Program-made: the position numbers and the translations under genes
In this document: one piece after another, positions 8,037 through 16,147 of the stretch
Numbering within the stretch: position 1 is the first letter of the stretch
Layout of the letters: the number at the start of each line of letters is the position of its first letter
The notes under the pieces: model-generated
The model's input: only the letters and a program-made list of their open reading frames with translations
What the model was told of the DNA's origin: nothing
Databases searched by the model: none
Assembly: GCA_963742035.1 (NCBI GenBank)
Contig: CAVUKH010000001.1
Coordinates: forward strand, 62,001-126,000
Source: Bog-473 sp963742035
GTDB taxonomy: Bacteria; Actinomycetota; Acidimicrobiia; Acidimicrobiales; RAAP-2
Length of the DNA stretch: 64,000 bases
Direction: 5' to 3'

Positions 8037-8800
8037 GCGACCCCGGCGTCACCCGGGCCGAGTCCTGCGTCGTCGCCTGCGCCGAGGTCTGGCGCGCCGC
8101 GGGCGAGGTCATGGTCAGCCCCTTCGGCACCATCCCCGCCCTCGGGGCCCGGCTGGCCAAGCGCACGTTCTCGCCCGACATCGTCCTCACCGACGGCGAG
8201 GCCGCGCTCATGGTCGGTGCCCCGCCCCTCGCCACCCGACCGGACGACCTCGTGCGTGAGGCGGCCATGCCGTACCGCAGCGTCTTCGACGTCGTGTGGT
8301 CCGGCCGGCGCAACATGATGATGATGGCGAGCCAGATCGACCGCCACGGGAACCAGAACATTTCGGCCATCGGGCCGCACGACAAGCCGAAGGTGCAACT
8401 GGTCGGCGTGCGGGGCGCGCCGGGCAACTCGGTCAACCATCCCACCAGCTACTGGGTGCCAGATCACACCGTGCGCACGTTCGTGGAACAGGTCGACGTG
8501 GTCAGTGGCGTGGGCTACGCCCGCGCCGCCGCGGCCGGTCGGGGCGCCACCCGTTTCCACGCCGTCGGCCGCATCGTCTCGAACCTCGGCGTGTTCGACT
8601 TCGAGACATCCGACCGCACCATGCGGCTGCGGTCGCACCACCCCGGCGTCACCGTCGACGACATTCTGGCCGCCACCGGTTTCGAGCTCACCATCCCCCG
8701 CGAGGTGCCCGAGACACGCCTTCCCACGCCCGAGGAGCTCGACCTCATCCGCAACGAGCTCGACCCGGGCTCGACGCGCGACCGCGAGGTGAAGAGCTGA
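8033..8800 (+). CDS. ipdB: IpdB-like CoA-transferase-family ring hydrolase, beta subunit
   Basis: This is the 255-residue partner of IpdA. It starts at the ATG overlapping the ipdA stop (MSDPGVTRAESCVVACAEVWRAAGEVMVSP). The central VVWSGRRNMMMMASQIDRHGNQNISAIG and KVQLVGVRGAPGNSVNHPTSYWV segments are typical of the beta subunit in this family. The gene ends five bases before the ipdC ATG. With IpdA it should form the heteromeric enzyme that cleaves the last steroid-derived carbocycle. The hydrophobic four-methionine run in the middle recurs in IpdB-type annotations, as far as I recall. Confidence 0.87.
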   Translation: MSDPGVTRAESCVVACAEVWRAAGEVMVSPFGTIPALGARLAKRTFSPDIVLTDGEAALMVGAPPLATRPDDLVREAAMPYRSVFDVVWSGRRNMMMMASQIDRHGNQNISAIGPHDKPKVQLVGVRGAPGNSVNHPTSYWVPDHTVRTFVEQVDVVSGVGYARAAAAGRGATRFHAVGRIVSNLGVFDFETSDRTMRLRSHHPGVTVDDILAATGFELTIPREVPETRLPTPEELDLIRNELDPGSTRDREVKS

Positions 8801-8805
8801 CCGCC

Positions 8806-9876
8806 ATGGCACCGCTGCACCCGGCTCTCCACACCGAGCTGTGCGAGCGCATCGGTGTGCGTTACCCGCTGGTCCAGACCGGCATGGGCTGGGTGGCCGG
8901 CCCGCGCCTGGTGGCCGCCACCACCGAGGCGGGCGGGCTCGGGATTCTGGCCTCGGCCACCATGAGCCTGGACGAGTTGGCGACGGCCATCGCCGAGGTG
9001 CGCACCCGCACGAACGGGCCGTTCGGCGTCAACCTGCGCACCGACGTGGCCGACGTCAACGAGCGCATCGAGCTCATGATCGAGACCGGGGCCCGGGTGG
9101 CCAGCTTCGCCCAGGCGCCCAACCCGGCCCTGGTCACGCGCTGCAAGGAGGCGGGGCTCTTCGTGATCCCCACGGTGGGCGCCCGCCGCCACGCCGAGAA
9201 GGTGGCCGAGTGGGGCGTCGACGCCGTCATCGCGCAAGGCGGTGAAGGGGGTGGGCACACGGGCACCGTCCCCACGACGCTGCTCCTGCCCCAGGTCGTC
9301 GACGCCGTGGGTGACCGCGTGCTCGTCCTCGGGGCCGGGGGCTTCTACGACGGGCGCGGCCTGGTGGCCGCCCTCTCCTACGGCGCCGCCGGCGTCGCCA
9401 TGGGGACCCGCTTCCTGCTCTCGGCCGAGAGCCGGGTGCCCGACGCCGTCAAGGGGCTCTACCTGGGCACGCCGGTCACCGGCACCGTGGTCACGACCAA
9501 GGTGGACGGCGCCCCCCAGAGGGTCGTGCGGACCGACCTGGTCGACCATCTCGAGTCCCAGTCGTGGGTGCGCGCCCTGCCGCGCGCGCTGCGCAGCGCC
9601 CACCAATTCCGTCAGGAGACCGGCGCATCCCTCACCTCCCTGCTGCGCGAGGGCCGCGCCATGAAGGAGGGCAACGAGCTCACGTGGTCCCAGGTCGTCA
9701 TGGCGGCCAACGCGCCCGTCATGACGAAGGCTGCGCTGGTCGAGGGGCGGACCGACGTCGGCGTGCTGCCGACCGGGCAGGTCGTGGGCGTGATCGAGTC
9801 GCTGCCGACCGTGGCCGACATCATCGCCTCCGTCATGACGGAGGCGGATGCCGTGCTGCGGCGCTGGAACGCCTAA
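8806..9876 (+). CDS. ipdC: IpdC-like NPD/FMN-dependent reductase of HIP catabolism
   Basis: This is a 356-residue TIM-barrel flavoprotein of the nitronate monooxygenase/2-nitropropane dioxygenase family. The FMN-binding elements are YPLVQTGMGWVAGPRLVAATTEAGGLGIL at the N-terminus, AQGGEGGGHTGTVPT in the middle, and LGAGGFYDGRGLVAALSYGAAGVAMGTRFL, which should bind the phosphate. In steroid catabolism IpdC acts on a hydroxylated indane-CoA intermediate before EchA20. The gene follows ipdB closely and completes the conserved echA20-ipdABC block. Its stop overlaps the stop of the convergent helix-turn-helix gene by three bases. A true nitronate monooxygenase is the alternative; context favours IpdC. 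Confidence 0.86.
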   Translation: MAPLHPALHTELCERIGVRYPLVQTGMGWVAGPRLVAATTEAGGLGILASATMSLDELATAIAEVRTRTNGPFGVNLRTDVADVNERIELMIETGARVASFAQAPNPALVTRCKEAGLFVIPTVGARRHAEKVAEWGVDAVIAQGGEGGGHTGTVPTTLLLPQVVDAVGDRVLVLGAGGFYDGRGLVAALSYGAAGVAMGTRFLLSAESRVPDAVKGLYLGTPVTGTVVTTKVDGAPQRVVRTDLVDHLESQSWVRALPRALRSAHQFRQETGASLTSLLREGRAMKEGNELTWSQVVMAANAPVMTKAALVEGRTDVGVLPTGQVVGVIESLPTVADIIASVMTEADAVLRRWNA

Positions 9877-10280
9877 GCGCTGTCGCCGTTCCTCACGGCG
9901 GCGGCCGCGTTGCCCTGGGCCACGCGGCGCAGCAGGTTGGAGACCCGCTGGTGGGTCACACCGAACAGGTGGGCGATGCTCGGGATGCTCTGCCCTTCGC
10001 TCCGCAACGCCACCACCAGCTCGCGGCGCAGATAGCCGCTGGCCTCGGACTGCCGGCGCAGAATGGTGCTCACCAGCTGCACGGTGCCGGGCTCGTCCTC
10101 GTCCCCGAGGATGCCCTTCCACTCGCGCCCGTTCTGCCGGGCCAGACGGACCTCGGCGATGCGCTGCGCCAGCAGGCGCTCGCTGTCGGCGTTCTCCCGC
10201 AGCACAGCCTCCAACTCGTCGAGGGCCTTGAGCACCTCGTCCGACCCGATCCCGCTCCGGTCGTCGTTCTGGTCGGGCAT
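9873..10280 (-). CDS. Small helix-turn-helix protein
   Basis: This is a 135-residue protein. I chose the ATG at 10280 (MPDQNDDRSGIGSDEVLKALDEL) because GAGGAG lies 12 nt upstream; an open frame continues to 10406 but looks non-coding. The first half is an acidic, heptad-like helix (LKALDELEAVLRENADSERLLAQRIAEVRLARQ) that could be a coiled coil. The C-terminal about 45 residues are a helix-turn-helix: RRELVVALRSEGQSIPSIAHLFGVTHQRVSNLLRR. It is convergent with ipdC. It could be a regulator of the adjacent catabolic genes, but the family is not one I can name. It is not TetR-like, so it is a poor candidate for the TGACG palindrome. Confidence 0.7.
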   Translation of the reverse strand: MPDQNDDRSGIGSDEVLKALDELEAVLRENADSERLLAQRIAEVRLARQNGREWKGILGDEDEPGTVQLVSTILRRQSEASGYLRRELVVALRSEGQSIPSIAHLFGVTHQRVSNLLRRVAQGNAAAAVRNGDSA

Positions 10281-10525
10281 TGGGTTCTCAGCTCCTCTTC
10301 GCCGCGCCTCGTCGTCACGCACTTCGGTCGCATCAGTGGCCAACATGCAGTGGTTCCTCCAATCGGGGGGCCGTTCCGCGCCGGCCCCGGAAATCAGACG
10401 ACTCACGCGCCCGCCAGCCTAAACAGGCCACGCTCGCGTAAGGCGTCAGACCTGCCCATACCCGAAACCCTCCGGCTCACACGCGAAGCGGGCGAACGGG
10501 ACCGAACTTTCCCGCTACCAGGGTT

Positions 10526-11737
10526 TCAGCGGCTGAGAAGGACCGACGAACCGTGCCCGAACAGGCCCTGGTTGGCCGTGACGGCCACCCGGGCCCCCTC
10601 GACCTGGTGGCCGGTGGCGGTGCCCCGGAGCTGCCACACGCACTCACACACCTGGGCGATGGCCTGGGCCGGGATGGCCTCGCCGAAGCACGAGAGGCCT
10701 CCCGACGGGTTCACCGGCACCCGTCCCCCGATCGTCGTGGCGCCGTCGCGGAGCAGTTTCTCGGCCTCACCCTCGCCGCACAGTCCGATGTCCTCGTACC
10801 AGTCGAGCTCGAGGGCGGACGAGAGGTCGTAGACCTCGGCCAGGCTGACGTCTTCGGGGCCGATCCCGGCCTCGGCGTAGGCCGCCGTGGCGATGGAAGG
10901 CCGGAAACCCGCGGCGGCCCCGGCCGCGTCCGTCGCGGCGGCCGAGTCGGTCGAGAAGTTCGGCATCTCAATGACGGTGTTGGGGAAGGTGGGCGTGACG
11001 GTGGACACGGCATCAATCGTGACGAGCGGCGCGGCGGCGCCGGCGTGGCGGCGCGCGAACTCCATGGAGGTGAGGACGAGGGCCGCGCCACCGTCGGAGG
11101 TGGCGCAGATCTCGAGCAGGCGCAGTGGGTCGGCCACCATGGGCGAGGCCAGGACCTCGTCGATGGTCACCTCCTTGCGATAGCGGGCGTAGGGGTTGGC
11201 CAGCCCGTGCCGCGCGTTCTTGACCTTCACCTGCGCGAAGTCCTCCTCGGTGGCGCCGAAGCGGTCCATGCGACGGCGGGCGTAGAGGCCGAAGTAGGTC
11301 GGGTTCGTGGCACCCATGAGGTGGAAGCGCAACCAGTCCGGGTCGTCCTTGCGCTCGCCCCCGCCGACCGGGGCGAAGAAGCCCTTCGGCGTCGTGTCGG
11401 CACCGACGACCAGCGCCACGTCGCAGAGCCCGGCCAGAATCTGCGCCCGCGCGTTGGCGATGGCCACCGCACCCGACGCGCAGGCGGCGTACACGCTCGA
11501 GACGCGGGCGCCGGTCCAGCCCAGCGCCTGGGCGAAGGTCGCACCCGACACGAACCCCGGGTAGCCGTTGCGGATGGTGTCGGCCCCCGAGACGAACTGC
11601 ATGTCGCGCCAACCGAGGCCGGCGTCGGCCATGGCGTCGCGAGCGGCGGCCAAGCCGTATTCCACGAAGGGCCTCCCCCACTTGCCCCACTCGTGCATGC
11701 CGGCACCGATGACCGCCACCTTCTTGTCGTCGGACAT
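10526..11737 (-). CDS. Ltp-type thiolase-fold protein (SCP-2 thiolase / lipid-transfer-like)
   Basis: This is a 403-residue thiolase-superfamily protein starting at the ATG at 11737 (MSDDKKVAVIGAGMHEWGKWG), preceded by GGGGAGG. A cysteine at the usual thiolase nucleophile place lies in YAACASGAVAIANA. The C-terminal catalytic His loop is absent, however: where thiolases have GHPxGATG this protein has SGGLSCFGEAIPAQAIAQ, and where they have CxGGG it has GLFGHGSSVLL. That pattern belongs to mycobacterial Ltp-type proteins, some of which are retro-aldolases acting on steroid side chains with a DUF35 partner. The next gene upstream (11740-12225) is exactly such a DUF35 protein, so a two-subunit Ltp-DUF35 enzyme is likely. 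Whether it is an aldolase or another C-C lyase cannot be read from sequence. Confidence 0.85.
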   Translation of the reverse strand: MSDDKKVAVIGAGMHEWGKWGRPFVEYGLAAARDAMADAGLGWRDMQFVSGADTIRNGYPGFVSGATFAQALGWTGARVSSVYAACASGAVAIANARAQILAGLCDVALVVGADTTPKGFFAPVGGGERKDDPDWLRFHLMGATNPTYFGLYARRRMDRFGATEEDFAQVKVKNARHGLANPYARYRKEVTIDEVLASPMVADPLRLLEICATSDGGAALVLTSMEFARRHAGAAAPLVTIDAVSTVTPTFPNTVIEMPNFSTDSAAATDAAGAAAGFRPSIATAAYAEAGIGPEDVSLAEVYDLSSALELDWYEDIGLCGEGEAEKLLRDGATTIGGRVPVNPSGGLSCFGEAIPAQAIAQVCECVWQLRGTATGHQVEGARVAVTANQGLFGHGSSVLLSR

Positions 11738-11739
11738 GC

Positions 11740-12225
11740 TCAGGCCTCCCCGCCATCGGTGCCGGTGCCGTTGCCGACCGGGCGCCACTTCCACACCAGG
11801 TAGTCGCAGCCGCCCTCGCTGTAGAGCGTGTCGATGACCAGCTCGACTTCGTCGCCCACCGTCAGGTCGTCGACCGTCACGCCGGGCACCACCTGGCCCA
11901 TGACGACCAGCTTCTCCGCCGCCAGCTCCACGGCGGCCAAGCAGAACGGGACGTAGGGATCGGCCGCCACGTAGGGCGGCGGCGGCTGGTAGCGGGCGTC
12001 GGTGTAGGACCAGATCCGCCCCCGGCGGGAGAGCTCGACCGTGTCGAACGTGGTGGAGCCGCAGTCGGGGTTCCCGCAAGAGCGCGACTCGGCCGGGAAG
12101 GCGTACGTGCCGCACTCGGTGCAGCGCGAGCCGAGCAGTGCCGGCGCCGCACCCTCGCCGGTCGTGAACCACCCCTCTATGGCGGGGACCCTCGTGCTGT
12201 CGGCGTCCGTGTCGGTGGCCGCCAT
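11740..12225 (-). CDS. DUF35 OB-fold zinc protein, partner of the Ltp thiolase
   Basis: This is a 161-residue protein with the rubredoxin-like zinc knuckle CTECGTYAFP...SCGNPDC (about residues 35-56), followed by an OB-fold (GRIWSYTDARYQPPPPYVAADPYVPFCLAAVEL ... VGDEVELVIDTL). DUF35 proteins associate with Ltp/SCP-2 thiolase-fold aldolases and hydratases in steroid side-chain degradation and are needed for their activity or acyl-CoA binding. The ATG at 12225 overlaps the stop of the upstream thiolase gene, and its own stop is two bases before the Ltp start. The three genes form one coupled operon. Confidence 0.92.
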   Translation of the reverse strand: MAATDTDADSTRVPAIEGWFTTGEGAAPALLGSRCTECGTYAFPAESRSCGNPDCGSTTFDTVELSRRGRIWSYTDARYQPPPPYVAADPYVPFCLAAVELAAEKLVVMGQVVPGVTVDDLTVGDEVELVIDTLYSEGGCDYLVWKWRPVGNGTGTDGGEA

Positions 12226-13403
12226 CAGCCGAGCCGCTCCACAATGGTGGCGTTGGCCTGCCCGCCGCCCTCGCACATCGTCTGCAGTCCGTAGCGCGCC
12301 CCGGTGCGTTCCATCTCGCCCAGCAGCGTCGCCATGAGACGGGCCCCCGAGCACCCGGTGGGATGGCCGATGGCGATGGCACCACCGTTGGGGTTCACCT
12401 TCGCCATGTCGGGACCGTACTCGCGTTCCCAGGCCAGGACGACCGAGGCGAAAGCCTCGTTGATCTCCACCACGTCCATGTCGTCGAGCGAGAGCTTGGC
12501 CTTGCTCAGCACCAGTTCGGTGGCCGGGATGACGGCCGTGAGCATGATTTGGGGATCGTTGGCCGCCACGGCGAACGTGTGGAAACGGGCCCGCGGCGTG
12601 AGACCGAGCGACGACGCCCGTTCCTCGCTCATGATCAGCACGGCGGCGGCACCGTCGGAGATCTGCGACGACGTCCCCGCCGTGACGGTCCCCGTCTCGG
12701 CGAAGGCGGGCTTGAGGCCGGCCAGCTTCTCGATGGACGTGTCGCGCCGCACGCCCTCGTCGGCCGAGAAGAGGCCGGTCACCTCGGCCGCGCCGGGCAC
12801 GTCGGGATGCACCCGCGCCTCGAGCGGCACGATCTCGTGCGAGAAGCGGCCCTCGTCGGCCGCGTGGGCCGCCCGCTGGTGCGAGCGCAGCGCGAACTGG
12901 TCCATGGCGTCGCGGGTGATGTTCCAGCGCCGGGCGATCTCCTCCGCACACTCGCCCTGATGGATCAGCTCGAAGCGTTCCTTGTAGAGCGGGCCGTAGG
13001 CCTCGCCCGGTCCCGGTTCGGTCGTCGACCCGATGGGCACCCGGCTCATCGACTCCACGCCGGCGCCGATGGCCACGTCCATGGCGCCCGACATGACGGC
13101 CTGGGCGGCGAAGTGGATGGCCTGCTGGGCCGAGCCGCACTGGCGGTCGACGGTGGTGCCGGGGACGGACTCGGGGAACCCCGCGGCCAGCGTGGCGTTG
13201 CGGGCGATGTTCATGGCCTGCTCCCCGACCGTCATGGTGCAGCCCATGATCACGTCCTCCACCAGGGAGGGGTCCAGGTCGTTGCGGGCCAGCAGGGCTG
13301 CCAGCGGCTGGGCGGCCAGGTCGGTGGCGTGCCATCCGGAGAGCCGGCCCCCACGGCGGCCCACAGGGGTACGGACGGCGTCGACGATCACGGCGTTGGG
13401 CAT
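12225..13403 (-). CDS. fadA6: Acetyl-CoA C-acyltransferase (FadA6-like thiolase)
   Basis: This is a full-length 392-residue degradative thiolase with all catalytic residues: Cys89 in TVDRQCGSAQQAI, the His of NPNGGAIAIGHPTGCSGAR, and the Cys of MCEGGGQANA. It cleaves a 3-ketoacyl-CoA with CoA to release acetyl- or propionyl-CoA. FadA6 of M. tuberculosis lies in the same neighbourhood (echA20-ipdABC ... fadA6) and acts at the end of ring C/D catabolism, so I use that name for the likely counterpart, with reserve because thiolase paralogues are many. The gene starts an operon with DUF35 and Ltp, divergent from an acyl-CoA dehydrogenase pair. The shared 165-bp promoter region contains an imperfect palindrome. 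Confidence 0.85.
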   Translation of the reverse strand: MPNAVIVDAVRTPVGRRGGRLSGWHATDLAAQPLAALLARNDLDPSLVEDVIMGCTMTVGEQAMNIARNATLAAGFPESVPGTTVDRQCGSAQQAIHFAAQAVMSGAMDVAIGAGVESMSRVPIGSTTEPGPGEAYGPLYKERFELIHQGECAEEIARRWNITRDAMDQFALRSHQRAAHAADEGRFSHEIVPLEARVHPDVPGAAEVTGLFSADEGVRRDTSIEKLAGLKPAFAETGTVTAGTSSQISDGAAAVLIMSEERASSLGLTPRARFHTFAVAANDPQIMLTAVIPATELVLSKAKLSLDDMDVVEINEAFASVVLAWEREYGPDMAKVNPNGGAIAIGHPTGCSGARLMATLLGEMERTGARYGLQTMCEGGGQANATIVERLG

Positions 13404-13415
13404 AAGGGGGTCAAT

Positions 13416-13432
13416 TCTGACTCCGAATCAGA
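13416..13432. promoter_or_regulatory. Inverted repeat between divergent fadA6 and acyl-CoA dehydrogenase operons
   Basis: TCTGA-N7-TCAGA lies 13 nt upstream of the thiolase start. Its core TGACTCCGAATCA keeps TGAC and TCA of the TGACGnnnCGTCA operator but not the inner bases, so it may be a degenerate copy or unrelated. Confidence 0.35.
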
Positions 13433-13568
13433 TCCGGTGCCAGACACGGGTCCGATCACCATGGGGGCCGGGTGGAGGGACCGGCTCTGCGGGATCGTCA
13501 TCCAACCTGCCGCCTGCACCTCGCCGACGTTGGCACCGGCGCGGGCGCTGTGGAAGATTCCGTGCGTC

Positions 13569-14720
13569 ATGGACCTGACCTTCAGCCCCGACCAGGAGGC
13601 CTTCCGGGGCGAGGCGCGGGCGTGGCTCGCCGCGCACGTCCCCGCCGACCCCCTCCCCTCGCTCGATACGGCCGAGGGGTTCGAGGCGCACCGCGCCTGG
13701 GAGCACACCCTCTTCGAGGACCGCTGGTCGGTGGTCAGCTGGCCGACCGAGTACGGCGGGCGTGACGTCGGCATCTTCGAGTGGCTCGTCTTCGAGGAGG
13801 AGTACTACCGTGCCCGGGCGCCCAAGCGGGTGAGCCAGAACGGCATCTTCCTGCTCGCCCCGACCATGCTCGAGTACGGGACCGGGGCCCAGAAGGCGCG
13901 CTTCCTCCCGCCGATGGCGTCCGGCGACGAGATCTGGTGCCAGGGCTGGTCCGAGCCCGACGCCGGCAGCGACCTGGCGGGCATCCGCTCGCGGGCGTCA
14001 CGCGACACGGCACACGACGGCCGCTGGATCCTGAACGGCCAGAAGACCTGGGCCAGCCGCGGTGCCTTCGCCGAATGGTGCTTCGGCATCTTCCGCACCG
14101 ACCCCGAGGCCGAGCGCCACCGCGGCCTGACCTACTTCCTCGTCGCCATGGACTCGCCGGGCGTTACGGTGCGCCCGATACCGCAGATCGACGGCGAGAC
14201 GGGCTTCGCCGAGATCTTCTTCGACAACGTGGAGGTGCCCGAGGACCAGGTGCTCGGCGAGGTCGGCGCCGGTTGGTCGGTCGCCATGGCGACGGCCGGG
14301 TCCGAGCGCGGCCTCTCCCTCCGTTCGCCGGCTCGCTACACCGAGGCGGCCGACCGCCTCCTACAGCTGTACGCGTGGCGCGGCGGGCCGACCGCGTCCG
14401 CCGACGCCGTGGCCCAGGCCCACATGGATGCCGAGGCCTACAAGCTGCACACCTACTGGACGGCGTCGCGGGTGGCACGCGGCCACGCCGTGGGCCCCGA
14501 GGCGAGTTGCAACAAGATCTTCTGGTCCGAGACCGACGTGGCCATCCACACCGCCGCGCTCGACCTGCTGGGGCCCGAGGCCGAGCTGCTGGACGCCGGC
14601 GCGCCCGGCGAGTGGCTCGACGGCTATCTCTTCTCCCTGGCGGGGCCCATCTACGCCGGGACCAACGAGATTCAGCGCAACGTGGTGGCCGAGCGCCTGC
14701 TCGGGCTGCCCCGGGGCTGA
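13569..14720 (+). CDS. Acyl-CoA dehydrogenase, catalytic-type subunit (pair 1)
   Basis: This is a 383-residue acyl-CoA dehydrogenase starting at the ATG at 13569 (MDLTFSPDQEAFRGEARAWL). FAD and substrate motifs are EIWCQGWSEPDAGSDLAGIRSRA and WILNGQKTWAS. The classical base position near the C-terminus is YAGTNEIQRN, with Ala instead of Glu, as in many actinobacterial FadE proteins. The candidate base is Glu246 in AGSERGLSL, the position used in some steroid dehydrogenases. The next gene encodes a second, divergent dehydrogenase-like subunit. In steroid catabolism such adjacent pairs form alpha2beta2 heterotetramers acting on cyclic acyl-CoA esters. The pair is divergent from the fadA6 operon, consistent with one pathway. 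Confidence 0.92.
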   Translation: MDLTFSPDQEAFRGEARAWLAAHVPADPLPSLDTAEGFEAHRAWEHTLFEDRWSVVSWPTEYGGRDVGIFEWLVFEEEYYRARAPKRVSQNGIFLLAPTMLEYGTGAQKARFLPPMASGDEIWCQGWSEPDAGSDLAGIRSRASRDTAHDGRWILNGQKTWASRGAFAEWCFGIFRTDPEAERHRGLTYFLVAMDSPGVTVRPIPQIDGETGFAEIFFDNVEVPEDQVLGEVGAGWSVAMATAGSERGLSLRSPARYTEAADRLLQLYAWRGGPTASADAVAQAHMDAEAYKLHTYWTASRVARGHAVGPEASCNKIFWSETDVAIHTAALDLLGPEAELLDAGAPGEWLDGYLFSLAGPIYAGTNEIQRNVVAERLLGLPRG

Positions 14721-14749
14721 GCCGGCAGCGGGACCGATTCGGACGAGCC

Positions 14750-15853
14750 GTGGACTTCGCATTCACCGAGGAGCAGGAGGCGCTGCGCCAGGGCGTGCGC
14801 ACGGTCCTCGACACGGAATGCACTCCCGACGCGCTGCGCGCCTTCGCACTGGCGGACGAGGACGGCCGGGTCGCGCTGTCGCACAATCGCTGGGCGGTGC
14901 TGGCCGAGCTGGGTGCGCCCGCGCTCATCGTGCCCGAGGCCGCCGACGGGTTGGGCCTGAGCGACGTCGATCTCGTGGGCGTGCTCGAAGAGGCGGGTCG
15001 GGTCGGACTGCCCGAGCCGTTGCTCGAGACCGCGGCGCTGGCCGCGCCGACGTTCGCCGCGCTGCTGCCCGAGCCCGCCGCCGCAGCGGCGCTGGCGGCC
15101 CTGGTACGCGACGACGTGAGCGTCGCCGTCGGCGGCATCGACGTCACGCCCGGCGGGCTGGTGTCGCCGACCGAGGTGGCGGCCGACGGGACCCTGCGCA
15201 CGCCGCGTGTCGTGGGCGCCCGCGACGCGGCACTGCTGCTGCTGGCGGTCCGTGACCCCGATTCGGGCTGGCAGCTCCACGCCGTGCCCGCCGCGTCGGT
15301 CACCGTGTTCCGCACGCCCGCGCTCAGCGCGTCGCGCGATCTGTCCACCGTGCACTGGCCCCTGGCGTCGGACACGCTGCTGGCCTATGGCGTGGCGGCC
15401 GATGCCGCGGTGGCACTGCTGGCCGACCGCGCCGCCGCCGGGACCGCGGCATTGCTCGTCGGCCTGGCCGAGCGCATGCTGGCGCTGAGTGCGGCCTACG
15501 CCAAGGAACGCCACCAGTTCGGCAAGCCGATCGGCAGCTTCCAGGCGGTCAAGCACCTGCTGGCCGACGCGCGGGTGGCGCTCGAGTTCGCCCGGCCGGC
15601 CACCTACCGGGCCGCCTGGTCGCTGGCCACGGCGCAACCCATGCTCCCCCACGACGCCTCCATGGCCAAGGCCATGGCGTCGGACGCGGCGGACCTGGCG
15701 GCGAAGGTGGCGCTGCAGGTGCACGGGGCCATCGGGTACACGTGGGAGTGCGACCTCCACTTCTTCTTGAAGCAGGCCTGGGCGCTGTCGCGGGCCTGGG
15801 GCGACGCCGCCACCCACCGCCGACTGGTGCTGGCCCAGCTCCGCACGGGCTGA
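14750..15853 (+). CDS. Acyl-CoA dehydrogenase-like second subunit (pair 1)
   Basis: This is a 367-residue acyl-CoA dehydrogenase homologue starting with GTG at 14750 (MDFAFTEEQEALRQGVRTVLD), 29 nt after the preceding stop. The C-terminal helical bundle is well conserved (LSAAYAKERHQFGKPIGSFQAVKHLLADARV, VALQVHGAIGYTWECDLHFFLKQA). The central beta domain is degraded: the usual FAD-contacting WCxxxSEPxAGSD segment is missing and an Ala-rich stretch takes its place (residues about 105-125). The YxGTxEIQ tail is absent as well. These are the features of the beta subunit in heterotetrameric steroid acyl-CoA dehydrogenases, which needs its partner to make complete active sites. Confidence 0.88.
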   Translation: MDFAFTEEQEALRQGVRTVLDTECTPDALRAFALADEDGRVALSHNRWAVLAELGAPALIVPEAADGLGLSDVDLVGVLEEAGRVGLPEPLLETAALAAPTFAALLPEPAAAAALAALVRDDVSVAVGGIDVTPGGLVSPTEVAADGTLRTPRVVGARDAALLLLAVRDPDSGWQLHAVPAASVTVFRTPALSASRDLSTVHWPLASDTLLAYGVAADAAVALLADRAAAGTAALLVGLAERMLALSAAYAKERHQFGKPIGSFQAVKHLLADARVALEFARPATYRAAWSLATAQPMLPHDASMAKAMASDAADLAAKVALQVHGAIGYTWECDLHFFLKQAWALSRAWGDAATHRRLVLAQLRTG

Positions 15854-15904
15854 TCGGCGCGACGAGACCGACGCGACACAACGGCGCCGGGGGTCAAGCC
15901 GCGG

Positions 15905-16054
15905 TCATTGAGCCTGGCGATCCTCCAGGGTCTTCACCCGTTGGCGCAGCGCGCTCACCTCACTGAGCAGGGCGCCGACGAGCTCGTCATTCGAGAGCTG
16001 GTACGTCCTGCCGTGCTCCCACTCATCCCAGTCAAAGACCTCGGGTTCGGCCAT
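15905..16054 (-). CDS. Small acidic coiled-coil protein (49 aa)
   Basis: This short gene runs from the ATG at 16054 to the TGA at 15905. The product starts MAEPEVFDWDEWEHGRTYQL and continues with a heptad-like helix, SNDELVGALLSEVSALRQRVKTLEDRQ, which could dimerise. Acidic and aromatic residues at the N-terminus and a regular leucine spacing make it look like a real protein rather than chance. It sits alone between an acyl-CoA dehydrogenase gene and the divergent alkA gene. I know no family for it. Short similar proteins encoded near DNA-repair or CoA genes would be the comparison to make. Confidence 0.5.
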   Translation of the reverse strand: MAEPEVFDWDEWEHGRTYQLSNDELVGALLSEVSALRQRVKTLEDRQAQ

Positions 16055-16147
16055 GACCCCACGATAGGTTCGGCCCTGGGAGCCCGGTCCAGGGCAATGT
16101 CCGATTCCCGCCAGTAATGGTCACAGTCACGTGGCACGCTGGCAGCC

